This document shows, in pieces, positions 20,093-29,390 of a stretch of 64,000 bases of DNA. The notes under the pieces were generated by a model. It searched no databases and was not told where the DNA came from. It was given only the letters and a program-made list of their open reading frames with translations. Position 1 is the stretch's first letter. Each line of letters begins with the position of its first letter. Origin of the DNA: Notospermus geniculatus. Lineage: Eukaryota; Nemertea; Pilidiophora; Heteronemertea; Lineidae. Made by a program: the position numbers and the translations under genes. Location of the stretch: NCBI GenBank assembly GCA_002633025.1, contig NMRB01002686.1, positions 17,813-81,812 on the forward strand. The letters run 5' to 3'.

Positions 20093-20220
20093 GGGAGTTT
20101 TCGCAAAGCCCCCGAAACGCCGACGCGAACGTCTATACTATTGTTCGGTGCTCTCTCCGTGGCATCGAACAATGGGCTTGGCGTTCGCGTTGGCGTTTCG
20201 GGGGCTTTGCGAAAACTCTC
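20093..20220. mobile_element. TA-flanked MITE inside the transposase ORF (128 bp)
   Basis: Arms GGGAGTTTTCGCAAAGCCCC and its complement ending GGGGCTTTGCGAAAACTCTC, each about 39 bp, are flanked by TA (20091-20092 and 20221-20222), as for Tc1/mariner-type insertions. Insert plus duplicated TA is 130 bp. Subtracting it makes the transposase frame continuous across the site (frame 2 to frame 0 as observed). Confidence 0.9.
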
Positions 20221-20671
20221 TAATTTCTGAGCGGGTACCCGAAAACTTGGGGAAAGAATGGGCCGTTGTGACAAGAGAGAAAATAGAAAGATGGTTTGCA
20301 GAGATGAAAGAGTATGTGGCAACAGAGACAAAGGAAGGCCTGGCCATTTTCAACTTCCCGGGCAGACTTTTCAATTGTGATGAGTCGGGTTTTCCGCTCT
20401 GTGTCAAGAGCGGACGTGTCTTGGCGGAGAGAGGGGCAAAGCACCTTTATCTCTTTTCTAGTTCAAATAAACAGCAGCTCACGGTTCATGGGTGCTGCAG
20501 TGCTAGTGGGGATTATGTTCCCCATGGTTATATTTCCAGGGCAGCGATTCGCTTACAATCCTCTTACTGGTGCCGAAGAGTTTTGTTTTGGGCGGTCGCC
20601 CAATGGCTGGATGGACTCCAGTGTCTTTTATGAATGGGTGGCGAACAATTTCTTCCCGTATGTAAAAGATG

Positions 20672-21592
20672 AAATGGTCCATGGACCATGTGCTCACCCG
20701 TTTGAACATAATACTGTAATGACAGAGAGAGGTGCATGTCAGTTATGAGCAATCTGGGTCAAGTCATTTCCAAGTTGCAGGACTTCAATGATTTTGGATG
20801 GGGTTATGCCACCTGGCGGCCATATTGGATGTCCGATCGGGCCAAAACTTCACATGCACATAAAGGTCATCTAGAGGGAGCCACATAGCACATTTGAGCA
20901 ATCTGGGTCAAGTCGTTCCTGAGTTATAGCACATTTGCTGATTTTCGGGTTACGCCACCTGGTGGCCATATTGGAAGTTTAATCAGGCCGAAATTTGACG
21001 TGCTTGTAAAGGTCATCTAGAAGGAGGTAAATATCAAGTTTGAGCACTCTGGGTCAAGCCGTTCCTGAGTTATAGCACTTGGATGATTTTCAGGTTACGC
21101 CACCTGGTGGCCAAATTGGATGTCCGATCGGGCCGAAACTCGGTATTTTTGAAAGTACCCCTCTAATACACATTTATGCAAGATATGAAGACTCCCGGTG
21201 AAATAATTAAGAACTGTGGTAGGTTCGTTACTTTTGTCGAACTTTGACCTCTGTGACCTTGAAAAGTAGGTCAAATCAAAACCCGTTGAGTATGTTATGT
21301 ATCCTAATTAGATACACCTACGATAAAAATTTGGAGATGATCCAGTCATTAGTTCAGGAGTTATTGCACTTTTTGTGTTTTTGGTTTTGGCCACCTGGAG
21401 GCCAAGCCAAGAATCAAATCGGACCGAAACTTGGTGTCATAGGTCCTGTGACCTAGGGGTATATATGTACCAAGTTTTAGATCAATAGCTCCAGCGGTTA
21501 CGAGACGTGCCCTGCTAACGGACGACGACGACGGACGACGACGGCGACGACGGACGCTGACCGACGACTAAAGCTCACGGGTGAGCTAAAAA
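20672..21592 (+). mobile_element. CACCTGG-repeat family, copy B, inserted in the transposase
   Basis: Starts near GAAATGGTCCATGGACCATG (also at 52567) and ends with a GAC/GACGAC microsatellite followed by GCTCACGGGTGAGCTAAAA. The transposase reading resumes right after (GGAGTCAAATTCCCTGTCAT). Internally it repeats GCCACCTGGTGGCCATATTGG-like units three to four times and has TGACCTCTGTGACCTTGAAA at 21245. The terminal TTTTAGCTCACC word (reverse complement) also starts copies at 49936 and 60958. No coding capacity. Confidence 0.75.
21244..21273 (+). promoter_or_regulatory. Array of three AGGTCA-type half-sites in a repeat
   Basis: TGACCT 21245-21250, TGACCT 21254-21259 (direct repeat, 3-bp spacing) and AGGTCA 21268-21273 (everted, 8-bp spacing). 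These are textbook nuclear-receptor half-sites. Other copies of the family have the first two intact and the third decayed. Binding is inferred only from sequence. Confidence 0.4.
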
Positions 21593-22882
21593 GGGAGTCA
21601 AATTCCCTGTCATCCTATTCCTAGATGGACACTCCTCGCATGTTAGCCTCGAAACAGCGAAATTTTGTTGCGAACACGACATCTTACTTTACTGCTTTCT
21701 ATCACATTGCAGTCACATCATTCCCCGGGCATCATTCAGCCTCTTGATCTGACTGTGTACAAGAGCCTGAAATCATGTTGGAAAGAGCAGGTAAAGGCCT
21801 GGCAGATGAAAAATCCCGGTGAATTTCTTACAAAGAAAACCTTCATCGAAGCATTCAGACCAGCGTACTACGCTGCAGCGAAAATGGAAACAGCTGTTAA
21901 TGGATTTCGTGCTGCTGGCCTTTACCCCCTCGATCCACAGGCAGTCGATTACTCGAAAACTAAACCGTCAGAAATATTTGTCACATCACCTCATGCATCA
22001 GATGATCCCATCCCAGCTGAACATGCATCCCCTGCCAGTGCTGCATCACAAATTGCTTTCACTGTGTCTTCCCCTGAGGCCTCACCTGCTGCTGGAACTA
22101 GCGCAAGCACTGGTCACAGTTGTCCTGCTTTCTCGACACCAACTCATGTTGCTAGAGCTGCTAGTCCCAGTCCTAGTTGCTCAACACTGAAGTTAGTGTC
22201 ACCGCTGAGAGTATTTCAAAGCACTCTGTCGACCTCGCAGATTGAGCTCTATGAAAAGAGATACAGTGAAGGCTTTGATTTGCTAAGAGATCCACATTAC
22301 AATGTGTGGAAAACACTGAAAGCTGCAGATGATAGGAGGAACAGTATGCCCACACGTCCATCAGTCTCTGAGTCTGTCACTGAAGCGACAGCTGAATCTT
22401 CTAAGCCTACACCAGCATGCCGAAAAACATTGCTGAAAGATTCTCAGTACGTATCTGAGGCATTTAAGGGGGTACTTAAATATCCTGTGGCAAAGGTTGT
22501 CTCCAGCAAGCAGTCTACAGCTGCTGAGCAATTGCCAAAAGCTGTCTCGGGGGCAAAATTCCGCAAATATTTAAAAGAAAAGAGAGAGAAGAAGTTGGCT
22601 GAAGAGAAGGCTGGGACTGATAGGAAGAGGGAAAGGGAGGAGAAGCGTGAAAAAGGGAAACAATCAAAAGCCAAGAGGCAAAGAAACGAGAAGGTTCTAG
22701 AGAATGATGATGACATTGTCAACTGCGGGGTCTGTGAATCTGTTGTTGGTGATGATCCCCTCCAGTCTGTTGGTTGTGACCTTTGTCCTCGCTGGTATCA
22801 CCGCACCTGTGTGGATATGGATGAAGTGCCAGAAGAAGAAATCCAAGAAATGGAATGGAGGTGTGACAGTTGCAAAAACTAA

Positions 22883-23136
22883 TTTTTCATCCTTACATCC
22901 ACACAGGACACAGCACAATTGACAATGTCATCACCATTTTCCAGTTTTCAGGAGAAATATATATAGAAATAATCACTTGTGTACCACTCAAACTCATGAA
23001 AAACTGTCCTGTACACACCTACCCTTGGAGGAATTATATTGTTGTGTCGCTATGTGTCAGCTGATAGCAAGCATTCACACTTTCCAGTTAGTTTCTGTGT
23101 TTTAAAACTTTTTAAAAAAAAGTATGTGGGGGCCAA
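22883..23136. other. 3' flank of the Tigger element, no gene seen
   Basis: AT-rich. I did not find a terminal inverted repeat for the Tigger element here. Confidence 0.3.
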
Positions 23137-23172
23137 TAACCCCCCCCCCCCCCCCCCCCNCCCCCCCCCCCG
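23137..23172 (+). repeat. Poly-C tract with an N
   Basis: A run of about 30 C with an N at 23160, a typical sequencing break. Any frame through it is unreliable. Confidence 0.8.
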
Positions 23173-23252
23173 AAGGTGTGCCAAAGACTGCCTCGCGGGG
23201 CCGATATCTCCCAGGAAAAAAATCGAAGTAAAATAATGAATGCTCCCGGATA

Positions 23253-23264
23253 TGACGTCACGTG
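23253..23264 (+). promoter_or_regulatory. Overlapping CRE and E-box, TGACGTCACGTG
   Basis: A perfect TGACGTCA overlaps a CACGTG. It lies in a GC-richer island (23.22-23.47 kb) whose open frame (23240-23461) shows no domain. Promoter role is inferred. Confidence 0.3.
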
Positions 23265-23464
23265 TTCGCGATGACTATTTCAGATCGAGGCTTGATGATC
23301 TCGTTTCTAGGACACCTTGGTATCATGGCTGCCGGTTCGTTCGAATGTACACAGGAGGCGATAGAAGCTTAGGCATTCGGAACACCTCGGGTCTTTCCGT
23401 CATTGTTCGGGAAAGCCCCTCGGATGTCATACAGTCATTCGCGGAGCGATTCTGTACGTGATCA

Positions 23465-24186
23465 CGACCAGAATTGTTAGGCTGCCGCATCACTCATGAA
23501 AAGTAGCCACCTCCGCGAACAAATATAACACCTGCAAACCCTGGCTGTCTGAAGGCGTGTTTATCGCTCAAATATCAATAAATTGGTATATACATGTATT
23601 TGATATGCTGTATGTAAACTTGGAAGTGACACGCCAGTAATGTGGTTATTTACACATTTTGGTGATCATGCCGGGCAAGTGGGAAAGTAGCCACTAACGT
23701 ATAATATACGTTGCAATGAAATCCCTCAAATAGTTACTCGATAGAATTCACGTAAAACGCATGGACAGCATTGAATCAGTACACTATTGACATGATTGAG
23801 TACTAAAGTACACAAAATGATCATATAATGTGCGATTTTCGTCATTTCAGTACTATATATTAGCGAACTATTTCTTAGCGGAAGAACACTCCGCCAGTCT
23901 GCGTAATCGGCGCGCCGCATCACATATCCTTCCATTTCAATATGGCCGCTTTTGTATGACATTAGAGATTGAAATCTGGCAAAGTTTCAGGCTCTAAGTT
24001 GAGAATGGAAGCTTAGGGTGCCGATAATACCCCACTTTACCCCTAGACCTTACTAGGCGGCCTATTCATACAAAACTAGACATATTCATCAGCATCAGGG
24101 CTTCTTTGACATTAGGCCTGCCTGCCCTAGGCCTACACAAGGTAGGCTAGGCCTGTGGGAGGGCCTCAGAGGCAGCTTAGGCCTAC
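23465..24186. other. Spacer without a supported gene
   Basis: AT-rich with several short frames. AGGCCTA words begin to appear after 24050. Confidence 0.3.
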
Positions 24187-24805
24187 AGGAAGATATAGAC
24201 GCTTCCTATAAAACAACAGGAAGTGACGTAAATGGAGGAGGCTGCCATGACAACCATGCAAACATGGAATTTCACTTTCACACGGCTCACTGATTTGGAC
24301 GCAGTTTCTTGGTAGGCCTAGTTTTTTAGATTCAATGTTCACGTTATGGTTGTCAACAAGTACTGACATGTAATTCAATGACACGTTAATTGAGTGTGTT
24401 GTTTCATTTCTTTGATGAATACAGAGCGGAATTCGTCGACGTCATGTCACCGTCATCACTCGTTTGGCATGCATTGCATGAAGCACTGCAGTGCCAGTGC
24501 ATGAGTGCACATGTAACCAAGGTAACTTAGGCTAACTCGGCTGAGGTTGCCAGTAGGCTAGCGCGTGCTAGGCCTAATGAATGAAGGCCGGGACGAATTG
24601 TAGGCATGAAATGTGCAGGCTAGGCCTAATATGTAAGTCTACTAGGCCTACACTGTTAGGCCTACCGGCGGTAGGTCGTGTATGAAGGCCTAGGCCTACT
24701 TTGATGATCATGATCAGCAGCAGCAAATCCTCCATTTACGTCACTTCCTGTTGATTCGAAATCTATTAAAAGGGGGCAGCACAATTATAGGAAGCGTGTA
24801 TAGGG
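24187..24805. repeat. Inverted repeat around an AGGCCTA-rich core
   Basis: CGCTTCCTATAA and AACAGGAAGTGACGTAAATGG (about 24191-24240) are mirrored by CCATTTACGTCACTTCCTGTT and TTATAGGAAGCG (about 24731-24798). The right arm has about 35 extra bases in the middle. The core contains many GGCCTA palindromes. Probably an old foldback element. Confidence 0.6.
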
Positions 24806-24848
24806 CCTAGGTCTAGGCCTAGGCCTATCATGATCATATTTCGTCTAC

Positions 24849-24990
24849 AGGGACCTTATTCACAAAGCCCCCGTAACTTTAAGGGTACGCAAATCCTTTG
24901 TCAGGCTGATAGTGCACAATAGGTTTTCCGCTAAAGGACAATAGTTTGCGCACTTCCGTAAGTTACGGGAGCTTCGTGAATAAGGTCCCT
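24849..24990. mobile_element. Foldback MITE present only in duplication copy 2
   Basis: Arms AGGGACCTTATTCACAAAGC and its complement GCTTCGTGAATAAGGTCCCT, then CCCGTAACTT and AAGTTACGGG. The paralogous locus at about 17067-17071 runs GTCTAC straight into TGGTCCTTGTTCTG, giving the uninterrupted form. No clear target-site duplication. Confidence 0.8.
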
Positions 24991-25090
24991 GGGCCTTGTT
25001 CTGTAGGCCTAGACCTAGGCCTCGACCAGTTAGTTTTTTACTCTTATGTGCAGCTTGACATTTGATATAGGCCTACTGTAACGTTTTCAG

Positions 25091-25176
25091 GATCTGATAG
25101 TGCCTGATGAAGGGGCAGTCAATGTGGCAGATGATCGTGAAAGTGCAACGACAACAGGAGGCGACAAGGCATCTAG
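25091..25176 (+). CDS. Duplicated 86-nt exon, copy 2
   Basis: Acceptor TTTTCAG and donor AG|GTGAGT are both perfect. The frame DLIVPDEGAVNVADDRESAT continues to the donor. The copy 1 exon at 17125-17210 is nearly identical. It lies about 400 bp upstream of the THAP ATG and might be an upstream exon of the same locus or of a different transcript. No domain recognised. Confidence 0.4.
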
Positions 25177-25433
25177 GTGAGTCAGCTGAGTCCGTATCAT
25201 TCAAACTTAGACAGGATTGCGAACACGGAGCATCTTTCCATGAAGAGAGATTTGGTGTCACTGGTGTTGCAAATGTTGTGATCTACCAGATACGTACATG
25301 TATGTAGAAATGGTATGTTTCTCATGATTTTGCCCACTGGAAAATTTCATATTGCTCTGAACTGTTTAAACCATGGCCGCATAGATATAGACGAGTTCAG
25401 ACTTCGTAATTAGGTCATTGCCATGGATAATTC

Positions 25434-25443
25434 GCGCATGCGC
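25434..25443 (+). promoter_or_regulatory. NRF1-type palindrome GCGCATGCGC
   Basis: Perfect GCGCATGCGC about 140 bp upstream of the THAP start codon, a common animal core-promoter element. In copy 1 the same place reads GCGCAAGCGC (17466-17475), which breaks the palindrome. The site is seen; its function is inferred. Confidence 0.45.
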
Positions 25444-25584
25444 AGTTTGCCGTTTTCCTCTGTTTTGACGGAAGAGATTTGTTAACATGTTAAATGGCTT
25501 TCAACGAAGGAGTTCGACCGTTCCGTCCATATTGCCGTTTTCTTGCTGTTTATCTGTGATATCTTTACAATTTTTGTTTACAAG

Positions 25585-26907
25585 ATGGTGCTAAAATGTG
25601 CAGTGAAGGGGTGCAACACAATTTGGGGGAATGAAAACTCACGCAGGTTTTTTAGATACCCCCAAGCGAAGCGAGGGCGAGAGACGTGATGTCTGGAAAC
25701 GGGCGTCACAGCTCGACCTTGATATGCCACTCATTAAACTCACGAATAAGCACATTTGTGCAAAACATTTTGTAACTGGTAAGTTAAATTCTATTCCATC
25801 TTGGCCTACACGTATTTGTTTACATATAGGCCGACTCATTAGTCGGTGATTAAACACTTAAATCTGTGTCAGAACAGAAAAAACATCACCATTCCTCCCA
25901 CGTGAATGGCCACACACGACACTGAATCTTGGCGTATGTACCGTACGCGAAATGTACAAAAAGGAATATTAGTCTCCAGATCATGTTATCGTTTTTCATA
26001 GTCTAATGAATACCATTTAATCTTTTCAGGGAAACGAAGTGATGATCCCCTCCGTCCTGACTTTGTACCCACTCTATTTCTACCAGGTCAGGGAATTGCT
26101 TTACGGTCAAGAAGGACAAACTGTTCTCGTCTTGATGCAGTAGAGCAGCTGCAACTCTATCAGAATAATACAGGTGAGAAATTTTGAATAATCAGGAGGT
26201 TTGTTTTCCACAACCACTACTTCCTTCCTCGAACGTTATGAAGTTGATTTCCTCATACACGAAGTCATATCAGATTGCAGGCCTCCTAATGATATTGATG
26301 AGCAGAAGAGATAAAGAGAATATGAGTGGGATGTGATTCATAGTTTTTGAATCCTTTACTCCTTGTTTCAGCAGGTAATGTTCAACAACCTCCTGCAACA
26401 GCTGACCAGCTCCTCGTTGCACGTGAAGTACCTGTTCAGCAATCTCCTCGGTCAACGACATCTGACCAGCTCCTCGTTTCACATCAAGTACCTGTTCAAC
26501 AATCTCCTCGATCAACGACATCTGACCAGCTCCTCATTTCACGTCATGTACCTGTTCAACAATCTCCTCCATCAACGACGTCTGACCAGCTCCACGTTTC
26601 ACATCAAGTACCTGTTCAACAATCTGAAGTACCTGTTCAACAATCTCCTGCATCAACTACAACTGACCCGCTTGTTGTTTTAGGTGAAGTAGATGTTCAA
26701 AAACCTCCTGTACCAACAACTAGTGTGAATGTTGTAAACACCGATTCTTTAAGTTCATTTACCTTCACCAACCTCCGAAAAGAGAATTCTGATTTGAAAA
26801 GTAGAAAACCACACCGATACCTTTGTACACAGGCGGAGCTTGTGGAAAGTGGGCGTGTCAAAGAGAAACCACGTGACTGTACGTCAAGTTGCAGGCATGA
26901 CATGTGA
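25585..26907 (+). CDS. THAP-domain gene, copy 2: exons 1-3
   Basis: Exon 1 (25585-25778) encodes a THAP zinc finger: KCAVKGCNTIWG at the N-terminus, RFFRYP, VWKRASQLDLDM, then the Cys-x2-His in KHICAKHFVTG. Donor CTG|GTAAGT. Exon 2 (26030-26173) starts after TTTTCAG and continues in phase: GKRSDDPLRPDFVPTLFLPG, the usual text after a THAP domain. Exon 3 starts at a CAGCAG tandem acceptor (26370-26374), keeps phase, holds 20-residue repeats (VPVQQSPRSTTSDQLLVSHQ) and reads to a stop at 26905-26907, with a possible earlier donor near 26879. Exon 1 is 2 nt short of copy 1 near 25665 (CCCCCAAGCG versus CCCCCAAAAGCC), so the ATG frame ends at TGA. Probably a recently disabled gene. Confidence 0.65.
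26383..26670 (+). repeat. 60-bp coding minisatellite
   Basis: Units starting at 26428, 26488, 26548 and 26608 (exact 60-bp period) encode variants of VPVQQSPRSTTSDQLLVSHQ. A diverged unit lies on either side; the last is shortened to a duplicated KYLFNN-frame/VPVQQS segment. The period is a multiple of three, so copy number can vary without a frameshift. Confidence 0.8.
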
Positions 26908-28052
26908 TATAGTTATGTGATATATCTTATGCCGACAGGGGTATACGGGGATATTTACACTGAGCCTACATTATGATTTTCATTCCTCATCTTAAACCAA
27001 CAAAATGTATGCTGCTGCGACTTATATCGTCAAGAGGTACCATCCACCCGTTTATAGGACCTCCATTTCTTTGAGTGTTAGGATTAAGAAATGCTTGTGG
27101 AGTTGCGTTGTATCAACGGCTTCCAAACCCTTAGTGAGAGCGCGTGGGGCCGAGATGATGACATAGGAGGCAAAATGGTCCCATATGACATTTGATTGGG
27201 ACCGGGAGACCAGATGTGACATGTGCAAGCTGTCCAACTATATCGACGACAACTTCCAAGCTAAGATTCTCGCAGAATCCCAGAGTATGGACCAGCACCT
27301 GAAAGGACTCGACTACAGGAAAGAAATGGACGGATCGGGGTATATAGCAGTGTACCATCTAACCAAACATCGCTACAGACAGACTTTCGACGGGAGGCAG
27401 ATCCGAAGGAACATCGCTTCAATAGCGAACCGCCCGAGTGACGTCGCGGACGTGTCAATTTCATTGTGTTTGTCCGACCCTGCTTTTGTCCTGTCTCACC
27501 ATCGACAATGTGGTCACTCAGTAAAGTCTACTTGTTATCTAATATTTGTCCGACCTTCGCTGGTAAAAATAGAAACCGGGCGGTGTGCTATTGTACGGAT
27601 TATACCCTGCATGCATGACAACAAAGATCATCACTTCTGCTGCCGTTATATCCCAAGAGTCATAACACCTGAACTCTGTGTTGAGCGGGCATGCAGAGAA
27701 ATTCCCTATTCCCATATCTCATATCTTTGCTGTACTGTTATTATGTTGTCTGGTCACGGCCATTGTATATAATAATGTATACTCCTATTCTTCATACCAG
27801 GGACTGTAATGCCCCTTGGGCCCTGTCCCTGTTTTGAAAACATTTGTATGCTATTTTATGTTACTATTAAAATTAGTAATAATAATGCAGAGAAATCAGC
27901 AGTTATTTGGAAGGAAACGCCCCATACCTGGTCCCCACTTTTTCCTGTAGGCCTAGGCCTACTAATTGTGAAATGAACAGGATCTGTTAATTTAAAGACA
28001 AGCCAAGCGTTTCCAGCCGGTGCAGACTGCTCCTTAGAAGGGCCTTTTGATG
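26908..28052. other. Intron-like or unassigned sequence
   Basis: An open frame at 27185-27772 has no recognisable domain. The stretch 27790-27895 (GGGACTGTAATGCCCCTTGG, then an ATTAAAATTAGTAATAATAAT-like tail) looks like the 3' end of a LINE but has no coding support. It lies between THAP exon 3 and the P-element-like fragment. Confidence 0.3.
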
Positions 28053-29215
28053 ATTGCGTTGGATGTGGAAAGAGGATGGCCGTGACTGTTCTTTACTCTA
28101 TGCCCACTTCAAAACGCCTGCACATTCGGTCAAGGACCTGAGGTTCAGCATTCTGAAGGCATGCCCGGATGAGACGACCCTCCTCAGAACAGAATTGCGT
28201 TGGATGTGGAAAGAGGATGACCGTGACTGTTCTTTACTCTATGCCCACTTCAAAACGCCTGGACATTCGGTCAAGGACCTGAGGTTCACCATTCTGGAGG
28301 CATGCCCGGATGAGACGACCCTCCTCAGAATAGAATCGCGTTGGATGTGGACCCTTAGAACAATCACCCCCACAGGCCTCAACGCCAGATGCTGAGGTCT
28401 GATAAACCCATAGCTCCCCTATATACCAGCTTGATGCAGAGGCGTCAATGTCTGGGTCTAGATTCACTTCTTATTTTCAGTACCAGTTTCCCTAGTCCTT
28501 TTTACCAGCTTGAGGTGCAGGGGCGCCTACGTTTGGTATGGTTCTTACTTCTCATTTATACCTCATACTTTTCCCCCGTATTTTCACTTATTTTAGTTAC
28601 ATTTTGTTGCTTCTTTTTGGTATTAGGCCTAGTCCTCCTAATGCCCCTTGCCCTATTTTATATCTGGGCCAGTAAGCTGCATGAGCCACTCAGCTCGGTT
28701 TTTACTCCATATTTCTTTCTCTCTATTCAACTTTTATTGTTGCCTTTCTTTGGCTTTTGGAGTGGGTACTTTGCAACTCCATTGCCCTTTATTTTGTTTT
28801 TAATTACACAAGCCGCAACTAAACTCATGTCTTTCAGCCTAATCACATTTCTACTAATTACATTTTCCACTGCTTATGTTTTACTTTTAATTACAGAAGC
28901 CGTCACTAAATTCATGTCTTTCAGCCTAATCACACTTCTACTAATTACATTCCTTCTCTAATTACAGGTCTTCTTTTAGTAACAAGCTCTAGCACCAAAC
29001 TAGGGGGCCTTTGTCCCCTATCACATCTTATTCAACCTAGATTCTTAGCTCCCTGTTTGTACAGGGCTTCTTCCATACTATAACTACCTTCCATCATTAG
29101 GCCCTAGCTCATTCACCTCTGGGATCTCTTCTACATAGCGCCTGAGGAAGACCCCGATTGGGGTCGAAAATTTGCGAAATATTCGGAGACGACTTTCCGA
29201 ACTATTGTATGTTGC
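28053..29215 (+). mobile_element. Penelope-like element 3' fragment
   Basis: The frame 28054-28395 resembles the C-terminal part of a GIY-YIG nuclease as found in Penelope-like elements: AHFKTPGHSVKDLRFTILEA, an E in the middle, then RTITPTGLNARC. It contains an in-frame 141-bp tandem duplication (register points 28053, 28194, 28335). The downstream open frame to 28961 is hydrophobic only because the 3' UTR is T-rich. A CTGAGGA-hairpin-GAAA motif at 29142-29169 is near the 3' end. Reverse transcriptase is absent, so it is 5'-truncated. Family call moderate. Confidence 0.6.
29142..29169 (+). ncRNA. Possible hammerhead-ribozyme core remnant
   Basis: CTGAGGA fits CUGANGA. It is followed by a stem GACCCC/GGGGTC with a GATT loop and then GAAA. 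This is the catalytic core layout of hammerhead ribozymes, which are known in Penelope-like elements. I could not find a convincing stem I or a cleavage-site UH pairing, so self-cleavage is not claimed. Confidence 0.3.
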
Positions 29216-29390
29216 TACTACGGTGTTCTGATCAATATTGATGGAAACCTTTAAATTGATGACACAGTATTTGAAATTTAATGGGAATTTGTATAAAAAT
29301 GAACTTAATAAAATTTAACCTCACTCTCCATTACAGACGAAATGATCTATGTTGTACAAGGTATGTAAGGTATAAAAAACTGAAAGACAC

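Larger units (their letters stand above)
19669..22882 (+). pseudogene. pogo/Tigger transposase with C-terminal PHD finger, multiply interrupted
   Basis: ATG 19669 (after a TTTTTCAG acceptor-like site) starts an HTH_psq domain (SVDRALVAIRVDG, KEASRRYGIPSSTLQDKIHG) and a CENP-B-type helix. The DDE domain follows: FNCDESGFPL (first Asp), GCCSASGDYVP, ILFLDGHSSHVSL (second Asp), then GIIQPLDLTVYKSLKSCW and AAGLYPLDP. The tail is Ser/Pro-rich and then Lys-rich, ending in a complete PHD finger (VNCGVCESVVGDDPLQSV to WRCDSCKN, 22719-22879). Three lesions: a TA-flanked MITE at 20093-20220, a frameshift near 20530, and a repeat inserted at about 20672-21592. The C-terminal 430 codons are intact. Confidence 0.85.
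24826..25740 (+). repeat. Segmental duplication, copy 2
   Basis: Paralog of 17043-18434 (minus the LINE). Compared with copy 1 it carries a foldback at 24849-24990 and about 40 extra bases at 25010-25055. It retains the unoccupied LINE target and has better-preserved THAP and promoter sequences. Confidence 0.85.

Noticed and set aside
21819-22190. 123-codon frame overlapping the Tigger C-terminus
   Set aside because: Shadow frame of the transposase Ser/Pro-rich tail.
23141-23172. Proline-rich peptide
   Set aside because: Product of a poly-C run with an N, a sequencing break.
27185-27772. 195-codon open frame
   Set aside because: No recognisable domain, splice context or poly(A) signal; a chance frame cannot be excluded.
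28389-28961. 190-codon hydrophobic frame resembling a multi-pass membrane protein
   Set aside because: It is continuous with the GIY-YIG-like frame's 3' side and the T-rich 3' UTR of the Penelope-like fragment. Hydrophobicity comes from T-rich codons and imperfect TACTAATTACATTT repeats.
29120-29220. Complete hammerhead ribozyme
   Set aside because: Only the core and stem II are visible; stem I and the cleavage-site pairing could not be assembled.
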